DNA of 64,000 nt, taken from positions 2,284,001 to 2,348,000 of the forward strand of contig NZ_CP091110.1 of assembly GCF_021560175.1 (NCBI RefSeq), read 5' to 3'. The stretch comes from Neobacillus drentensis. GTDB lineage: Bacteria > Bacillota > Bacilli > Bacillales > Cytobacillaceae. Below, one piece after another: positions 44,973-53,812 of this stretch. The notes below the pieces were generated by a model, which saw only the letters and a program-made list of their open reading frames with translations, did no database searches and was not told the origin of the DNA. A program made the translations under genes and the position numbers. The first letter of the stretch is position 1. Every line of letters begins with the position of its first letter.

Positions 44973-46310
44973 ATGTCAAATCCAAAAAAATTGAAATTTG
45001 GGGCAATTATTCATGGAGTTGGCGGAAACATTGCAGGATGGAGGCACCCAGCTATTCAAGCAGATGCAAGTGTAAGTTTTGATTTTTACTCCAATCAGGC
45101 TCAAAAGGCTGAAGAAGGAAAATTTGACTTAGTCTTTATTGCAGATGGCTTGCACATTAATGAGAAATCCATTCCACACTTTTTAAATCGGTTTGAACCA
45201 CTAACGATTTTATCAGCTCTTGCTGCTGTCACCTCAAGAATTGGTCTCGTAGGGACACTATCCACTTCCTATAGCGAACCGTTCAATGTGGCAAGGCAGT
45301 TTTCGTCACTTGATCATATCAGTCATGGCCGGGCCGGCTGGAATGTTGTTACTTCACCGCTGGAAAAAACGGCATTAAATTTTAGTAAAACGATTGAAGA
45401 ACATCCCGACCATGGAAAAAGGTACCGTATTGCAGCTGAATATTTGCAGGTCGCGAAAGGGCTTTGGGATTCTTGGGAAGACGATGCCTTTGTTCGGGAT
45501 AAAGAAACAGGCGTGTTTTTTGATCCAGATAAATTGCATCCATTAAATCACAGAGGAGAGTTTTTCTCCGTACAAGGACCACTTAATATCGGCAGATCGA
45601 AGCAAGGCAGACCGGTCGTATTTCAAGCAGGTTCTTCAGAGGCAGGAAAAGACCTTGCAGCTAAAGAAGCTGATGCGATCTTTACAGGACATCCAACATT
45701 AGAAGCCGCTACAGCATTTTATCGGGATGTTAAAGCGAGAGCAAAAGATCACGGACGTAATCCAGATGAGCTCGTCATCCTTCCAGGGATTGCACCCATT
45801 ATTGCTGCCACAGAAGAAGAGGCAGAAAGAAAATATCAAGAAATCGCAAATCTGGTATCCATTGATAAAGCGCTCGATTATCTGGGCAGATATTTCGAGC
45901 ATCATGATTTCTCACAATATCCGCTGGATGAACCATTTCCAGAACTAGGGGACTTAGGAAAGAATAGCTTCCAAAGTCATACAAATCGTATTAAACAGCA
46001 AGCTAAGGAACAGAATTTAACCCTTCGCCAGGTAGCATTAAGAGAGACAACACCACGACCTGCTTTTCTTGGAACCCCGGATAAAGTAGCGGATCTCATC
46101 CAGGAATGGTTTGAAGCGGGTGGAGCAGATGGGTTTATTATTGGCTCAGCTGTTCCCAACGGATTGAATGATTTTGTAGACTTTGTCGTGCCGATTCTGC
46201 AAAAACGAGGACTATTTAGAACGGAATACGAGGCTGAAACCTTACGAGGTAATCTTGGAATTCCTTTTCCAGAAAACCAAAATGCCAAGAACAAGGTGAT
46301 CACCCATTGA
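44973..46310 (+). CDS. NtaA/CmoJ-type FMN-dependent monooxygenase, intact paralogue
   Basis: A 445-residue monooxygenase that aligns without gaps to the broken copy at 35246 and shares most of its residues. Blocks: [61 protein letters not shown] and [15 protein letters not shown]. It is the functional member of the duplicated pair. It has its own promoter (module C), an AAAGGAGG site, and a terminator downstream, so it is monocistronic. The family oxidises thioethers, sulfones or amine chelates with FMNH2 and oxygen. Confidence 0.9.
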   Translation: MSNPKKLKFGAIIHGVGGNIAGWRHPAIQADASVSFDFYSNQAQKAEEGKFDLVFIADGLHINEKSIPHFLNRFEPLTILSALAAVTSRIGLVGTLSTSYSEPFNVARQFSSLDHISHGRAGWNVVTSPLEKTALNFSKTIEEHPDHGKRYRIAAEYLQVAKGLWDSWEDDAFVRDKETGVFFDPDKLHPLNHRGEFFSVQGPLNIGRSKQGRPVVFQAGSSEAGKDLAAKEADAIFTGHPTLEAATAFYRDVKARAKDHGRNPDELVILPGIAPIIAATEEEAERKYQEIANLVSIDKALDYLGRYFEHHDFSQYPLDEPFPELGDLGKNSFQSHTNRIKQQAKEQNLTLRQVALRETTPRPAFLGTPDKVADLIQEWFEAGGADGFIIGSAVPNGLNDFVDFVVPILQKRGLFRTEYEAETLRGNLGIPFPENQNAKNKVITH

Positions 46311-46354
46311 AAAAACAAAATAAACATATATCTGTATGCCTGCTAGTCAACTAG

Positions 46355-46393
46355 AGGCTCCCTATTTAAGATTAAATCTTTAACAGGGAGCCT
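46355..46393 (+). terminator. Terminator after 44973-46310 gene
   Basis: AGGCTCCCT (46355-46363) pairs with AGGGAGCCT (46385-46393), with an inner AAGATT/AATCTT stem, then ATTTTATT. Confidence 0.8.
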
Positions 46394-46433
46394 ATTTTAT
46401 TAAAAATAGCTTAAGGCTGTTGATTTTTAGCCT

Positions 46434-46470
46434 GTTGATTGGAGCGAAGCCGCCTGGAGCGGAAATCAAC
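46434..46470. repeat. Fragment of an intergenic palindromic repeat
   Basis: GTTGATT (46434-46440) and AATCAAC (46464-46470) flank GGAGCGAAGCCGCCTGGAGCGG, which is GC-rich unlike its surroundings. The pattern recalls short interspersed hairpin repeats common in Bacillaceae intergenic regions. Assignment is from memory of the pattern, and only one copy was found here. Confidence 0.45.
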
Positions 46471-46517
46471 ATTCAAGATTAACACAGCCAAACTAAAAAA
46501 GCATTGGAGGAATAAGG

Positions 46518-46796
46518 ATGGGAAAAGAGTTATCAGTTTTGGTTTGGGCAAAGCAAGGGTGTCATTATTGTGGAGAAGTTAAACAATACTTAGAAGATAA
46601 AAGAATAAGTTACGAAACCATTGATGTCACACATCATGATGAGCGTAGAGATATTCTGGAAATTAAGTATGGTGTTCGTCATGTGCCTGTCGTTGAAATT
46701 GGTCAAGGTGAAGTGTATGAAGGGGTAACGAAAGTGGGAATCGAACATCTTGAAGAAGTACTTGAAAAATTTCAAAAGCAAAATAGTCTAACGTAA
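46518..46796 (+). CDS. Glutaredoxin-like protein (CmoI/YtnI-like)
   Basis: A 92-residue thioredoxin-fold protein with the redox motif CHYC (C15-C18) and the glutaredoxin cis-proline segment VRHVPVVEIGQGEVYEG. In Bacillus subtilis the small redoxin YtnI (CmoI) lies between the cmoO and cmoJ monooxygenase genes; the same neighbourhood here supports that role. It could reduce a mixed disulfide formed during S-alkyl-cysteine breakdown. GGAGG is upstream at suitable distance. It probably begins the transport-acetylase-deacetylase transcript that runs to 51684. Confidence 0.82.
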   Translation: MGKELSVLVWAKQGCHYCGEVKQYLEDKRISYETIDVTHHDERRDILEIKYGVRHVPVVEIGQGEVYEGVTKVGIEHLEEVLEKFQKQNSLT

Positions 46797-46913
46797 TTCC
46801 GACTAAATTCATATGTTTACTAGTTCAAAAGGGTATTAGGATGCACTACATAGTACAGCAGCTAGTAACTTTGTATAAATAGTTGGAGAAAAATGTGAAT
46901 AAAGGGTGGGCTC

Positions 46914-47753
46914 ATGATGAAATTTAAAAAAACATTTCTATTAACTTTAACGCTAGTAACCTCAATAGTGGCTGGGGCATGCTCGTCACAAGAAACAAGC
47001 AAAACTTCCAAAGCAAGCTCAAATACAGCTAACGGAGGAACTAAAGTACAAAAAATAATCGTGGGAACAGGTACACAGTTTCCGAATGTATGCTTTATCG
47101 ATAAAAATGGAAAGTTAACCGGTTATGATGTGGAACTAGTTAGAAAAATAGATGAAAAACTGCCAGAGTACAAATTTGAGTTTAAAACAATGGAGTTTTC
47201 CAACCTGTTAATCAGCTTAGAAACAAATAAGATCGATTTTATTGCCCACCAGATGGAAGTCAATGAAGAACGGCAAAAGAAGTTTCTTTTTAATAGTGAA
47301 CCATATAATATTTTTCCTCTTCATGTAACAGTGAAACAAGATAACAATGAGATTAATTCCATTAAAGATTTAAAAGGGAAAAAGGTTATCGTAAGTCCGA
47401 CCAGTAACTCAGCTGTCTTTATTGAAAAGTATAACAAGGAACATAACGCAGGTATTCAAATTGTTTATGCAGGTAATGGACCAGATTCTACGATTAATCA
47501 AATAAAAACAGGAAGAGCAGATGCCACCATTACCACACCATTTTCAGTGGATTTCCTTAATAAGCAAGTGGATGCTCAAGAAAAAGTAGTTGGTGAACCA
47601 CTTTTAAATTCAAAAGTTTATTTTCTTCTAAGAAAAGATGAAACACCACTACAAAAGAGAATTGACGAAGCACTCGTTGAGTTGAAAAAAGAAGGGGTCG
47701 TTGGCGAACTAAGTAAAAAATGGTTAGGAGCTGACTATACTGTCAACTTTTAA
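46914..47753 (+). CDS. Amino-acid ABC transporter binding lipoprotein (cystine type)
   Basis: Family 3 solute-binding protein, 279 residues, lipidated at C23 (AGAC). The ligand domain shows VGTGTQFPNVCFIDKNGKL, GYDVELVRKIDEKLP and ISLETNKIDFIAHQMEV, as in the TcyJ/TcyK and TcyA cystine/S-compound receptors. It is directly upstream of two permeases and an ATPase. The pathway context (acetylase and deacetylase next door) favours cystine, S-alkyl-cysteine or N-acetyl-cysteine derivatives. The ATG at 46917 is an equally possible start. Confidence 0.88.
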   Translation: MMKFKKTFLLTLTLVTSIVAGACSSQETSKTSKASSNTANGGTKVQKIIVGTGTQFPNVCFIDKNGKLTGYDVELVRKIDEKLPEYKFEFKTMEFSNLLISLETNKIDFIAHQMEVNEERQKKFLFNSEPYNIFPLHVTVKQDNNEINSIKDLKGKKVIVSPTSNSAVFIEKYNKEHNAGIQIVYAGNGPDSTINQIKTGRADATITTPFSVDFLNKQVDAQEKVVGEPLLNSKVYFLLRKDETPLQKRIDEALVELKKEGVVGELSKKWLGADYTVNF

Positions 47754-47788
47754 ATCGTAGATTGTTAGTGTTTGGAGGTTGGTTACCA

Positions 47789-48496
47789 ATGGGCAAAGCG
47801 TTTGATCCTTTATTAATAATTGAGTTTTTACCCACACTATTGCATTATCTCGGGGTAACTCTAGAGATTTTAGCAGCATCTATTTTTCTAGGACTAATCC
47901 TCGGTGTAGCAGCCGCTATACCGAGGTTGTTTAAAATTCCTATCTTAAATCAACTAGTCATTTTATATGTTTCGTTTATTCGCGGGACACCGATTTTAAT
48001 CCAATTATTCCTGGTTTTTTATGGTTTACCCGCAGTTCTAATGATTTTCAAGATTGATATCTCAAAGCTAGATGCCATTTATTTTGTGATTATTACGTAC
48101 GCAATTAGTAATGGAGCCGGATTTTCTGAAATTTTTCGCGGAGCCATTCGCGCTGTAGATAAAGGGCAGACGGAAGCCGCCTACTCAGTAGGAATGACCA
48201 GCACTCAAAACTTCTTTCGAATCGTTATACCACAGGCCTTACGGATTGCGTTTCCAAATCTGGCAAACTCAGTGATTGGATCTTTAAAGGACACTTCCCT
48301 TGCTTTTACTATTGGGGTGATGGATATGGTGGGCCGAGGAGATACGCTGATTTCAGCCACCGCTCATGCTTTGGAAGTGTACATATCCTTGTCTATTATC
48401 TATTATGCAGTGGTTTTATTGTTTGAAAAGATATTTAGCAAACTAGAAAAATATTTCAATCGTTATCAGAAAGCTGATTTATCAGCTGCCGCGTAG
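47789..48496 (+). CDS. Amino-acid ABC transporter permease (TcyL-like)
   Basis: Membrane subunit of 235 residues, HisM/GlnP family, with four to five helices, the VSFIRGTPILIQLFLVFYGLP block and the EAA-type loop [25 protein letters not shown]. The ATG at 47789 is placed 10 bases after TGGAGG; the open frame begins at a TTG at 47762 that lacks a site. It forms a heterodimer with the next permease. Confidence 0.88.
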   Translation: MGKAFDPLLIIEFLPTLLHYLGVTLEILAASIFLGLILGVAAAIPRLFKIPILNQLVILYVSFIRGTPILIQLFLVFYGLPAVLMIFKIDISKLDAIYFVIITYAISNGAGFSEIFRGAIRAVDKGQTEAAYSVGMTSTQNFFRIVIPQALRIAFPNLANSVIGSLKDTSLAFTIGVMDMVGRGDTLISATAHALEVYISLSIIYYAVVLLFEKIFSKLEKYFNRYQKADLSAAA

Positions 48497-48511
48497 TAAG
48501 GAGGGGTATAC

Positions 48512-49222
48512 ATGACAATCGATCTTCCTTTTATATGGACTGCTTTTAAAGAAATTATTAAATCTCTTCCCATTACACTAATCTTAACAATTGTTCCCTT
48601 ATTAGTAGGTTTTTTAATCGGAATGGTGGTTGCACTCGTCAGGATTTATCAAACGAAGTTTCTATACCAGGCAGCAAATGGCTATGTGTCATTCTTTAGA
48701 GGAACTCCCATTATTATGCATATCATGGTCATTTATTATGGAATTCCCTTATTAATAGACCAAGTATCGTTAAAGTTTTCATTCAATATCCAATCTAGCA
48801 AACTCCCGATTATTTTGTTTGTTTTAACTGCTCTGTCATTAGCAGCAGGTGCCTATTTATCAGAAATTATCCGCTCAGGGATTATTAGTGTTTCGACTGG
48901 TCAATTGGAAGCTGCCTACTCGGTGGGGATGTCGAAACTTCAAGCCATGTTTCGAATTGTCCTGCCACAGGCGCTGGCACAGTCTATCCCAAATTTCACT
49001 AATATTTTTGTAGGATTTTTGCACACTTCGTCGATAGCCTTTCTTGTATCAGAAAAAGAGTTGACAGGTGCTGCTAATATTGTGGCTTCCACTAACTTGA
49101 AATTTTTAGAGGCCTATATCGCGGCAGGAATTATCTATTGGGGACTGACGATTATGGTTGAGGGAATTTCGTTATTACTTGAAAAAAGGATGACATCATA
49201 TAGTCGAGGAGGCGTGTCATGA
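48512..49222 (+). CDS. Amino-acid ABC transporter permease (TcyM-like)
   Basis: Second permease of the polar amino-acid importer, 236 residues, with [22 protein letters not shown] and [32 protein letters not shown] precedes the ATG. Its last codons overlap the ATG of the ATPase gene by four bases, which indicates coupled translation. Confidence 0.9.
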   Translation: MTIDLPFIWTAFKEIIKSLPITLILTIVPLLVGFLIGMVVALVRIYQTKFLYQAANGYVSFFRGTPIIMHIMVIYYGIPLLIDQVSLKFSFNIQSSKLPIILFVLTALSLAAGAYLSEIIRSGIISVSTGQLEAAYSVGMSKLQAMFRIVLPQALAQSIPNFTNIFVGFLHTSSIAFLVSEKELTGAANIVASTNLKFLEAYIAAGIIYWGLTIMVEGISLLLEKRMTSYSRGGVS

Positions 49223-49989
49223 TTATTTTAAAAGAAATAAAAAAATCATTTAACAACTTACCCGTGTTAAAAGGGATTAATCTCAAAATAAATCGTGGTG
49301 AGGTGGTGACGATTCTTGGCCCAAGTGGTTCAGGGAAAACAACGTTACTTCGCTGCTTAAATTTCTTAGAAAGACCCGAAGCCGGTATTGTGCAAATTGG
49401 CAATACTCAGGTCAATTCAATTAAGGCAACGAAAAAGGAAATGTTGTCGATCAGGAAACAATCTGCTATGGTCTTTCAACATTATAATTTATTTGCTCAT
49501 AAAACAGTGGTAGAAAATGTAATGGAAGGACTAATTGTTGCAAAAAAAGTAAAGAAAAAGGATGCCCGAATTCTAAGTGAACAAGTATTGGAAAAAGTGG
49601 GTCTCAGTGATAAATTACATTTTTATCCGTCGCAATTATCAGGTGGCCAGCAGCAGAGAGTAGGGATTGCTAGAGCATTAGCACTAAATCCAGAAGTCAT
49701 TTTATTTGATGAACCGACATCTGCCTTAGATCCTGAATTAGTTGGAGAAGTACTTTCCGTTATTAAAGAAATAGCTCAAGAAGGCATCACGATGGTAGTA
49801 GTTACACATGAAATGAGTTTTGCAAGAGAAGTGTCTGACCGTGTTTTGTTTATGGATGGGGGAGTAATAGTAGAGGAAGGAACTCCGTTAGAGATATTCC
49901 ATGCACCAAAGGAAGAACGTACACGTCGTTTTTTACAACGAATTTCAGGTGAATCCTTGTTTACACCGTTAAAAGAGCAAATTAATTAA
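49219..49989 (+). CDS. Amino-acid ABC transporter ATPase (TcyN/TcyC-like)
   Basis: ATPase of 256 residues that drives the polar amino-acid importer. Walker A GPSGSGKT (34-41), Q-loop [14 protein letters not shown], signature LSGGQQQR, Walker [13 protein letters not shown] and the H-loop VVTHEM are all intact. The HYNLFAHKT segment is typical of the cystine/glutamine subgroup. The ATG overlaps the preceding stop (ATGA). Confidence 0.92.
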   Translation: MIILKEIKKSFNNLPVLKGINLKINRGEVVTILGPSGSGKTTLLRCLNFLERPEAGIVQIGNTQVNSIKATKKEMLSIRKQSAMVFQHYNLFAHKTVVENVMEGLIVAKKVKKKDARILSEQVLEKVGLSDKLHFYPSQLSGGQQQRVGIARALALNPEVILFDEPTSALDPELVGEVLSVIKEIAQEGITMVVVTHEMSFAREVSDRVLFMDGGVIVEEGTPLEIFHAPKEERTRRFLQRISGESLFTPLKEQIN

Positions 49990-50022
49990 AAGACAAATTT
50001 ATATTGTGAAAGGGTGATAACG

Positions 50023-50535
50023 ATGGCAATTAATCAAATTATGATAGATGAATTAAAAGAAGAAGAAAAAGAGACCGTTCGACAATTATTAGTGGAGAGT
50101 TATCAACAGTATGAGCATGAGTATCAATCAGCGCAAGTTTGGGAGGAGTATTTAACAAATATCAAGGCATCTGTTGATAATCCAGACGTAGAAAAAATCT
50201 TAATTGCCAAAAATGAGGATCAAATTCTTGGGACCTTACAGCTATTTCTTTCATCAGAAAAGGCCTATCAAAGACCAGAATTACAGATTTTCTCACCCGT
50301 GATCCGATTATTGGCTGTTCATCCGGAAGCACAGGGACAGGGCATAGCACAAGCATTAATAAATGCTAGTCTTCAGTTTGCAAAGTCGCAAGGAGCAAAC
50401 CAGTTGTATTTGCACACAGGTGATAAAATGCAAAAGGCGATCCGCTTGTATGAATGGTTTGGCTTCAAGCGTGATCATAGCAAAGAATTTTATAATCATG
50501 ATATTTTGGTAAAATGCTATCGATATGATTTATAA
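50023..50535 (+). CDS. GNAT acetyltransferase (SnaA/YtmI-like)
   Basis: GCN5-type N-acetyltransferase of 170 residues. The acetyl-CoA loop is visible as LAVHPEAQGQGIAQALI, and the C-terminal FGFKRDH motif follows. In Bacillus subtilis the ytmI operon encodes such an enzyme (SnaA) that N-acetylates S-alkyl-cysteines before oxidative cleavage. The placement directly before an M20 deacetylase and after the cystine-type transporter supports that role. ATG 50023 has AAAGGG 8 bases upstream; a GTG at 50014 is an alternative. Confidence 0.82.
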   Translation: MAINQIMIDELKEEEKETVRQLLVESYQQYEHEYQSAQVWEEYLTNIKASVDNPDVEKILIAKNEDQILGTLQLFLSSEKAYQRPELQIFSPVIRLLAVHPEAQGQGIAQALINASLQFAKSQGANQLYLHTGDKMQKAIRLYEWFGFKRDHSKEFYNHDILVKCYRYDL

Positions 50536-50550
50536 GAAAGGACCCTTACT

Positions 50551-51684
50551 ATGATTCAACAGGAATTAGAGACATTCTTACGCTCGATTCGTCGTCATTT
50601 ACATCAGTATCCAGAGTTATCAAACCAAGAATTTGAAACCACTAAATCGATTGAACAATGGCTTCGGGACGCTGATATTTCGATACGAGAAACGGATTTG
50701 AAGACAGGTGTTTTTGCCGACATAAAAGGAGGAAAACCTGGTCCCATTGTAGCGATTCGGGCAGATATTGATGCACTGCCAATTGAAGAACAAACGGGAC
50801 TGCCTTATGCTTCTAAAAATAAAGGTGTTATGCATGCCTGTGGTCATGATTTTCATACAGCCGCCCTTATTGGGGCTGCTTATCTATTAAAAGAGAGTCA
50901 GTCAACTCTAGTTGGCACTGTCCGTTTGCTTTTTCAACCAGCTGAGGAGTTAGGTGGAGGGGCCAGCCATGTGATAAAGGATGGACAATTGGAAGATGTC
51001 GAAGCGATCATTGGACTGCATAATAAACCAGATTTACCTGTTGGTACGATAGGAATAAAAGAAGGACCGCTAATGGCGGCAGTCGACCGTTTTCACATCG
51101 TACTTTATGGTAAAGGGAGTCATGCGGCACTACCGCAAAATGGGAATGATCCCATTGTAGCTGCCGGACAGCTGATCACAGCCCTCCAGACGATTGTCAG
51201 CAGAAATGTGTCCCCGCTGCAAAGTGCTGTTATTAGTGTGACAAAAATAATAGGAGGGAGCACGTGGAATGTGATACCGGGTGATGTCAGCTTGGAAGGG
51301 ACGGTTCGAACCTTTGATCCAATTGTACGAGAAGAAGTGAAAAAAAGGTTTTACACGATTGTACATTCAATTGCTGCGGCTTTTTCGCAAGAAGTGGAGC
51401 TTAACTGGTTTCCAGGTCCACCGCCACTTATTAATCATAAGTCGGTGACAGAGATCGTAGAAAGAGCTGCCAGACAACATTCCTTGGAGATCATCCATCC
51501 AGAACCATCTACAGCGGGGGAAGATTTTTCTTATTATCTTCAGCAAATTCCAGGGTTTTTCGCCTTTTTTGGAACCAATGGGAATGAGGATTGGCACCAT
51601 CCTGCATTTACAGTTGATGAATCAGCGCTTTTAAAAGCAGCTTATTTCTTATATGGAAGTGTGCGAGAATTACTAGAGCGCTGA
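50551..51684 (+). CDS. M20-family amidohydrolase (SndA-like N-acetyl-cysteine deacetylase)
   Basis: Metal-dependent amidohydrolase of the M20D group, 377 residues. Zinc/manganese ligands are in HACGHDFH (C97, H99 and H102) and FQPAEELGGG; the dimerisation lid domain spans about 175-290 (HAALPQNGNDPIVAAGQ), and the C-terminal EPSTAGEDFSYYLQ block carries another ligand. The family removes acyl groups from amino acids. In Bacillus subtilis SndA deacetylates N-acetyl-cysteine at the end of the S-alkyl-cysteine route, and the neighbourhood is the same here. It follows the GNAT gene by 15 bases. Confidence 0.87.
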   Translation: MIQQELETFLRSIRRHLHQYPELSNQEFETTKSIEQWLRDADISIRETDLKTGVFADIKGGKPGPIVAIRADIDALPIEEQTGLPYASKNKGVMHACGHDFHTAALIGAAYLLKESQSTLVGTVRLLFQPAEELGGGASHVIKDGQLEDVEAIIGLHNKPDLPVGTIGIKEGPLMAAVDRFHIVLYGKGSHAALPQNGNDPIVAAGQLITALQTIVSRNVSPLQSAVISVTKIIGGSTWNVIPGDVSLEGTVRTFDPIVREEVKKRFYTIVHSIAAAFSQEVELNWFPGPPPLINHKSVTEIVERAARQHSLEIIHPEPSTAGEDFSYYLQQIPGFFAFFGTNGNEDWHHPAFTVDESALLKAAYFLYGSVRELLER

Positions 51685-51770
51685 TTTTGCTAGGTTATAT
51701 TTATAAAAGTCTATGATCCAAACGAAAAACGTTTCATTTATACCTAATTTCATAAATTGGAGTGATTCGG

Positions 51771-51980
51771 GTGGGGAATATTCTTCGGGACGCTGTTGAA
51801 AATAAGCGCAAAAAGTTAATCGATAAACTAATTGCCTTTAATGTATATAAGAAAGAAGATAAACACCTATTTGAATTATCACTAACGGAACTAGAAAATG
51901 AGTATAAAGCATTCAAAGAGATTCAACATCCACATTGTAATTTAGGTTCCCTAAAAATAATCAATAAAAAATCGAAATAG
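51771..51980 (+). CDS. FbpA-like small basic protein
   Basis: A 69-residue protein resembling the Fur-regulated basic protein A family of Bacillus: NILRDAVENKRKKLIDKLIAF, then VYKKEDKHLFELSLTELENEY (first part shown to 20 residues or fewer in each block). FbpA-type proteins act with the FsrA small RNA in iron-sparing control. The GTG at 51771 has GGAG 8 bases upstream. No clear Fur box was found between 51685 and 51770. It stands between the deacetylase and the flavin-reductase genes; the link to sulfur metabolism may be fortuitous, or reflect the iron and flavin needs of the pathway. Confidence 0.72.
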   Translation: MGNILRDAVENKRKKLIDKLIAFNVYKKEDKHLFELSLTELENEYKAFKEIQHPHCNLGSLKIINKKSK

Positions 51981-52023
51981 AAAATCATCCATATATATAT
52001 AATAGAAGAAAGGACGATTAACG

Positions 52024-52557
52024 ATGAGCAAAGTAACAATAATTTCTGGAAGTCCTACAGAGGTAACAAGATTAAATGGAGTTCAACACGAGGTATTCAA
52101 TCATTTTAATGGGAATGGGATTGTACCTGAAATTATAAATGTCCGCCATCTTCCATCAGAGGCTTTAATTCAAGCGAAGTTTGATTCGAAAGAAATTATC
52201 GAGGCAAATAAAAAAGTGGAGGATGCGAACATTATCGTCATATTAACTCCGGTCTATAAAGCTTCATTCTCTGGTGTTTTGAAAACTTACCTAGATCTTC
52301 TCCCGCAAAGTGGTCTAGAGGGGAAAACCATTTTACCCATTGCTGTCGGTGGCACGTTTGGGCACTTATTAATGATTGATTATTCCTTAAAACCGGTTCT
52401 GACAGCTTTAGGAGCAACTCATATTTTAAAAGGAGCCTTTCTATTAGATAGTCAAATCAAAAAATTAGAAAATAATCGTTACGAATTAGACTCTGAGGCC
52501 AAAAGTCGCTTAAGTTCTTTATTAACTAGTATTAAACCATCCTTATTAACTGTATGA
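52024..52557 (+). CDS. NAD(P)H-dependent FMN reductase (SsuE-like)
   Basis: Flavodoxin-fold reductase of 177 residues with the phosphate-binding start IISGSP(T) and the LTPVYKASFSGVLKTYLDLLP block that marks the SsuE/MsuE group. These enzymes supply FMNH2 to two-component luciferase-type monooxygenases. Five such monooxygenase genes lie just upstream, so this is their likely reductant source. AGAAAGGA lies before the ATG, and a terminator follows 19 bases after the stop. Confidence 0.9.
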   Translation: MSKVTIISGSPTEVTRLNGVQHEVFNHFNGNGIVPEIINVRHLPSEALIQAKFDSKEIIEANKKVEDANIIVILTPVYKASFSGVLKTYLDLLPQSGLEGKTILPIAVGGTFGHLLMIDYSLKPVLTALGATHILKGAFLLDSQIKKLENNRYELDSEAKSRLSSLLTSIKPSLLTV

Positions 52558-52575
52558 AGTTATTAATTTAGACCC

Positions 52576-52605
52576 AAAAGAGGCAAGTGAGAATTTGCCT
52601 CTTTT
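52576..52605. terminator. Bidirectional terminator
   Basis: A perfect 11-bp stem, AAAAGAGGCAA (52576-52586) with TTGCCTCTTTT (52595-52605). It lies between the convergent flavin-reductase and cysteine-dioxygenase genes. Confidence 0.87.
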
Positions 52606-52619
52606 AGAGTTGACCACTT

Positions 52620-53183
52620 TTATACAAGATCAGGTAAGATATCGCTTGCTGCTTGTTCTTGATAACTAGACATATTAAGAAGTGGAGGGGAGTAGACATG
52701 AAGTGAAATCATTCGTTCATCTTGAAGATTACTCATTTTATGGATCAAACCCTGAGGTGCGAAAAGACAATCTCCTTTTTGAACAAAATAGGCAGCAGCT
52801 CGTTCAGTTTGATTCTCGTTGTTACGGTAAGTGGAATTAAGCAGTTTTCCTTCGATAACCATTGCGCAACCAATCGATTTACCATGATCATGGATGGCAG
52901 TTTCTATATGCGGAGGGAGATTTATTATGATTACTTCTAATTGTTCATTTAAAAAAATCACATTCCTCCCATATGAAAACTGGTCTGGATCAGTAATAAA
53001 AGGCTGGACTAATTCATAAAGATTTGGAATCCTTTTTAAGGAAGTTCCTAACTCCTTAAGTGTAGGACTTGTTAACTTACCTAATTGTTGATGAATACAA
53101 GCGAGCAGCTCCATGTATAAATCCTCCTCAAATTCTTCTGAATGTTGATTCAAATAGTCAAGATTAACTGACCTTTCTGACAT
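52620..53183 (-). CDS. Cysteine dioxygenase family cupin (copy 2)
   Basis: Second thiol-dioxygenase-type cupin, 187 residues. Iron ligands are H98 and H100 (IHDHGKSIG) and H148 (GLIHKM). Overall similarity to copy 1 at 5388 is low outside the metal motifs and the shared LHVYSPP/LHLYSPP strand, so they are old paralogues. It converges on the organosulfur island and could remove excess cysteine released there, or act on a pathway thiol. An upstream EamA gene is separated from it by a terminator. Confidence 0.83.
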   Translation of the reverse strand: MSERSVNLDYLNQHSEEFEEDLYMELLACIHQQLGKLTSPTLKELGTSLKRIPNLYELVQPFITDPDQFSYGRNVIFLNEQLEVIIINLPPHIETAIHDHGKSIGCAMVIEGKLLNSTYRNNENQTERAAAYFVQKGDCLFAPQGLIHKMSNLQDERMISLHVYSPPLLNMSSYQEQAASDILPDLV

Positions 53184-53246
53184 GATATTTACCTAACATG
53201 TCTAAAGAGACGGCAAAAGCCCAAATAAAACCAGACATAAAAAAAT

Positions 53247-53279
53247 AAAACCACAAAGTGAGTGTTCACTAGTGGTTTT
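53247..53279 (-). terminator. Minus-strand terminator of EamA gene
   Basis: AAAACCAC (53247-53254) pairs with GTGGTTTT (53272-53279), with an inner AGTGA/TCACT stem. The minus-strand transcript then runs into TATTTTTTTAT. It ends transcription from 53342-53767 before the cysteine-dioxygenase gene. Confidence 0.8.
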
Positions 53280-53341
53280 CTGTAGACAAGCTTTTTTATT
53301 CAAGATCTTTTCAACTTTGTGTTTAATATTTATATTTAACT

Positions 53342-53767
53342 TTATTGAAGTGCAGTTAAAATAACCCCAATGGCAATTAATGCTACCCCGACTCCGTTAA
53401 CGAGGCTAAGTTTCTCTCCAAAAAAGATAATCGCTAAAACGGTCGCAATCACGACACTTAGTTTATCAATTGGACCCACCTGTGATACTTTTCCAGTTTT
53501 TAAGGCTAAAAAGTAAAACAACCAAGAAGTGGCACCGGCTAAACCACTAAGAACAATAAACAGCAAGGCTTTTCTTTGTCCGATAATCTCCGGGATTTTG
53601 CCCAAATTCCCCTGTACACTAACAACCCCAATTAAAAAGAGCGCCATTATGACAGAACGAATGGCGGTGGCCGTATTCGCATCAATATTTTGTAAGCCGA
53701 TTTTCCCAAAAATAGAAACTAACGCTGCTGAAACTGCAGATAGAATCGCAAATATCAACCATGACAT
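53342..53767 (-). CDS. Half-size EamA-family membrane protein
   Basis: A 141-residue protein with about five hydrophobic segments and a single EamA repeat (WLIFAILSAVSAALVSIFGK at the start; PIDKLSVVIATVLAIIFFGE near the end). Full-size DMT transporters have two repeats, so this one should dimerise, as small EamA/YyaM-type proteins do. GGGAAGATGG lies upstream of the ATG. It is a single-gene unit between a ROK regulator and a cysteine-dioxygenase gene. Substrate unknown. Confidence 0.8.
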   Translation of the reverse strand: MSWLIFAILSAVSAALVSIFGKIGLQNIDANTATAIRSVIMALFLIGVVSVQGNLGKIPEIIGQRKALLFIVLSGLAGATSWLFYFLALKTGKVSQVGPIDKLSVVIATVLAIIFFGEKLSLVNGVGVALIAIGVILTALQ

Positions 53768-53812
53768 AATGACACCATCTTCCCAGTTTTAATTAAATTT
53801 TTATGCGAACTA

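Noticed and set aside
51720-51740. A second cre site (ACGAAAAACGTTTCA)
   Set aside because: The spacing of the CG pair relative to TGAAA is off by one base from the cre consensus, so the match fails at its core.
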